This document shows, one piece after another, positions 5,550-7,030 of a DNA stretch of 7,030 nt. The DNA is from an uncultured Alphaproteobacteria bacterium (GTDB lineage Bacteria; Pseudomonadota; Alphaproteobacteria; Caulobacterales; Hyphomonadaceae), in the NCBI GenBank assembly GCA_903831485.1, contig CAIKXW010000291.1:1-7030 (forward strand), given 5' to 3'. Each line of letters begins with the position of its first letter. Position 1 is the stretch's first letter. The notes beneath the pieces were generated by a model. It ran no database searches. It was given only the letters and a program-made list of their open reading frames with translations, and was not told the origin of the DNA. The position numbers and the translations under genes are program-made.

Positions 5550-7030
5550 ATGATTCGCACGCTTGCAGTATCCACGCTCGCGCTGGGCCTTGCAGCCTGC
5601 GCCACAACCCAACAGACCGCCGATGTCGCAGCGCCTGTGCAGGCGGGGGACAGCTATTACGTCAAGGCCAGCGCGACTATTCAGGCGCGCATCGCCGCGC
5701 GCGGACAGCCGCATGCGAAGAATGTCATTCTCTTCGTCGGCGACGGCATGGGCATCTCGACCATCACGGCGGCGCGCATCTATGCCGGGCAGATGAAGGG
5801 GCTGGATGGCGAGAGCTATCAGCTGGCGATGGACAAGCTGCCGTACTCGGCTTTCTCGAAGACCTACACGCATGATTCGCAGGTCGCCGATTCAGCGCCG
5901 ACCGCCGTGGCGATGACGGCTGGCGTCAAATCCTACAACGGCTCGATCGGCGTGACCCAGGCCGCCAGCCTTGCAGACTGCACAACCGCGAAGACGGCTG
6001 GAACGACGACACTGTGGGAGCAGGCCGAAGCGCGCGGCATGGCGACGGGCATCGTATCGACGGCGCGCATCACGCACGCGACCCCTGCAGCAACCTTCGC
6101 CCAGACCACCGAGCGCGACTGGGAGTCCGACGCGGACATATCCGCCGCTGGCAATGCTGCTGGATGCACGGACATCGCGACGCAGCTGGTTGAATGGGAC
6201 AAGACGAATGGCGACGGGTTCGAGGTCATCCTCGGCGGCGGCCGTTCGGGTTTCCTGCCGAACACGATGGCTGATCCGGAATATCCCGACCAGAAAGGCC
6301 GCAGACAGGATGGCCGCAATCTCGCCGAGGAATGGCTGGAGGGCCATCCCCAGCGCAAGGTCGCCATCGGCATTGGCGCGTTCGAGCAGATCAACTTCGA
6401 CAGCGACATCCAGGTGCTCGGTCTCTTCGAGCCGAGCCACATGCAATATGAGCTCGACAGGGAAAAGGATGTCCGTGGCGAGCCGACGATCGCCGACATG
6501 ACGGAGGCTGCGATCACGCGCCTGTCGCGCAATCCCAACGGCTATGTGCTCATGATCGAAGGGGGGCGGGTCGATCACGGCCTGCATGCGGGCGACGCCC
6601 AACGTGCGCTTGGCGATGCAGTGGCGCTCGATGAGGCCATCGCGCAGGCTGTTGCGATGACCAATCCGGAAGAGACGCTGATCATCGTGACGGCTGACCA
6701 TTCGCACACGCTGGCCATGCAGGGTTATCCGCAGCGCGGAAACCCGATCCTTGGCCTGGTGAAGGAGAACGACAGGCTGGTGCTGGCGGCGGACGGCAAG
6801 CCGTACACGACGCTGAGCTTCGCCAACGGTCCGGGCTCGGTTTGCAGGAAGCAGCCGGATGACAAGTGGCTGTGCGACCGGCCGGACCTTACAAACGTCG
6901 ACACGACCGCGCTGGGCTTCCGGCAGCAGGCTCTGATCCCGATGGGCTCTGAAACGCATGGCGGGGAAGACGTTGCAATCTTCGCGGGCGGGCCGGGCGC
7001 CAACCTGTTCTCGGGCGTGATGGAGCAGAA
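5550..7030 (+). CDS. Alkaline phosphatase lipoprotein (PhoA-type superfamily), C-terminus cut
   Basis: A periplasm-facing, membrane-anchored phosphomonoesterase that releases phosphate from organic esters. 493 codons are present before the window edge, with no stop. The N-terminus is a lipoprotein signal with lipobox LAAC and acylated Cys17. Active-site residues of the alkaline phosphatase superfamily are all visible: metal-binding Asp65 in FVGDGMG; Asp114 and nucleophile Ser115 in VADSAPTAVAMTAG; His176/Thr178 in THATPAATFA; Glu337 in MIEGGRVDHGLH with Asp342 and His346; Asp383/His384 in TADHSH; and His470 in ETHGGEDV. Only a short C-terminal end should be missing. The start is set by GGGAG 8 bases upstream of the ATG at 5550. 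It may be expressed separately from the MipZ-like gene. The substrate is unknown, and phosphate-starvation control is plausible but unseen. The long reverse-strand frame over it is coding shadow. Confidence 0.95.
   Translation, partial: MIRTLAVSTLALGLAACATTQQTADVAAPVQAGDSYYVKASATIQARIAARGQPHAKNVILFVGDGMGISTITAARIYAGQMKGLDGESYQLAMDKLPYSAFSKTYTHDSQVADSAPTAVAMTAGVKSYNGSIGVTQAASLADCTTAKTAGTTTLWEQAEARGMATGIVSTARITHATPAATFAQTTERDWESDADISAAGNAAGCTDIATQLVEWDKTNGDGFEVILGGGRSGFLPNTMADPEYPDQKGRRQDGRNLAEEWLEGHPQRKVAIGIGAFEQINFDSDIQVLGLFEPSHMQYELDREKDVRGEPTIADMTEAAITRLSRNPNGYVLMIEGGRVDHGLHAGDAQRALGDAVALDEAIAQAVAMTNPEETLIIVTADHSHTLAMQGYPQRGNPILGLVKENDRLVLAADGKPYTTLSFANGPGSVCRKQPDDKWLCDRPDLTNVDTTALGFRQQALIPMGSETHGGEDVAIFAGGPGANLFSGVMEQ

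Noticed and set aside
5892..6959. Minus-strand 355-codon frame opposite the phosphatase gene
   Set aside because: Antisense shadow; every alkaline phosphatase active-site motif is on the plus strand.

Overview
The window looks like chromosomal DNA from a GC-rich alphaproteobacterium, probably of the Caulobacterales/Hyphomonadaceae type. This is inferred from protein content only: a ChvG/ChvI two-component pair next to PTS regulatory proteins and ahcY, a MipZ-type ATPase, and strongly GC-biased third codon positions. Nothing in the window fixes the genus.

Left part, minus strand: the window opens inside ahcY (S-adenosylhomocysteine hydrolase, N-terminal 144 residues, reading leftwards). Just upstream lies an almost perfect 30-bp AT-rich palindrome that abuts a candidate promoter and looks like an operator for SAH/methionine-type control. 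A plus-strand gene (691-1263) for a secreted EF-hand protein follows. Next comes a minus-strand block read right to left: chvI (response regulator), chvG (sensor kinase), manX-type EIIA and ptsH/HPr. This is the known alphaproteobacterial order chvI-chvG-(hprK)-EIIA-HPr-ahcY, which ties envelope sensing, PTS phosphorelay signalling and the activated-methyl cycle together. Two departures stand out: hprK, normally between chvG and the EIIA gene, is absent, and the EF-hand gene sits in the opposite direction between HPr and ahcY.

Right part, plus strand: a MipZ/ParA-family ATPase gene is transcribed divergently from chvI, where rhizobia usually have pckA. The 196-bp region between them holds a possible chvI promoter, a short inverted repeat and one GANTC site. 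After an 89-bp gap comes an alkaline phosphatase lipoprotein gene that runs off the right edge, with all expected metal and nucleophile residues already present.

Other points: chvG has no ATG near the end of chvI, and its likely GTG start lies inside a five-copy 18-bp tandem repeat encoding a charged cytoplasmic tail. I see no CRISPR array, insertion sequence, tRNA or rRNA. No wholly new system is evident; the interest is in variations on a conserved signalling locus.
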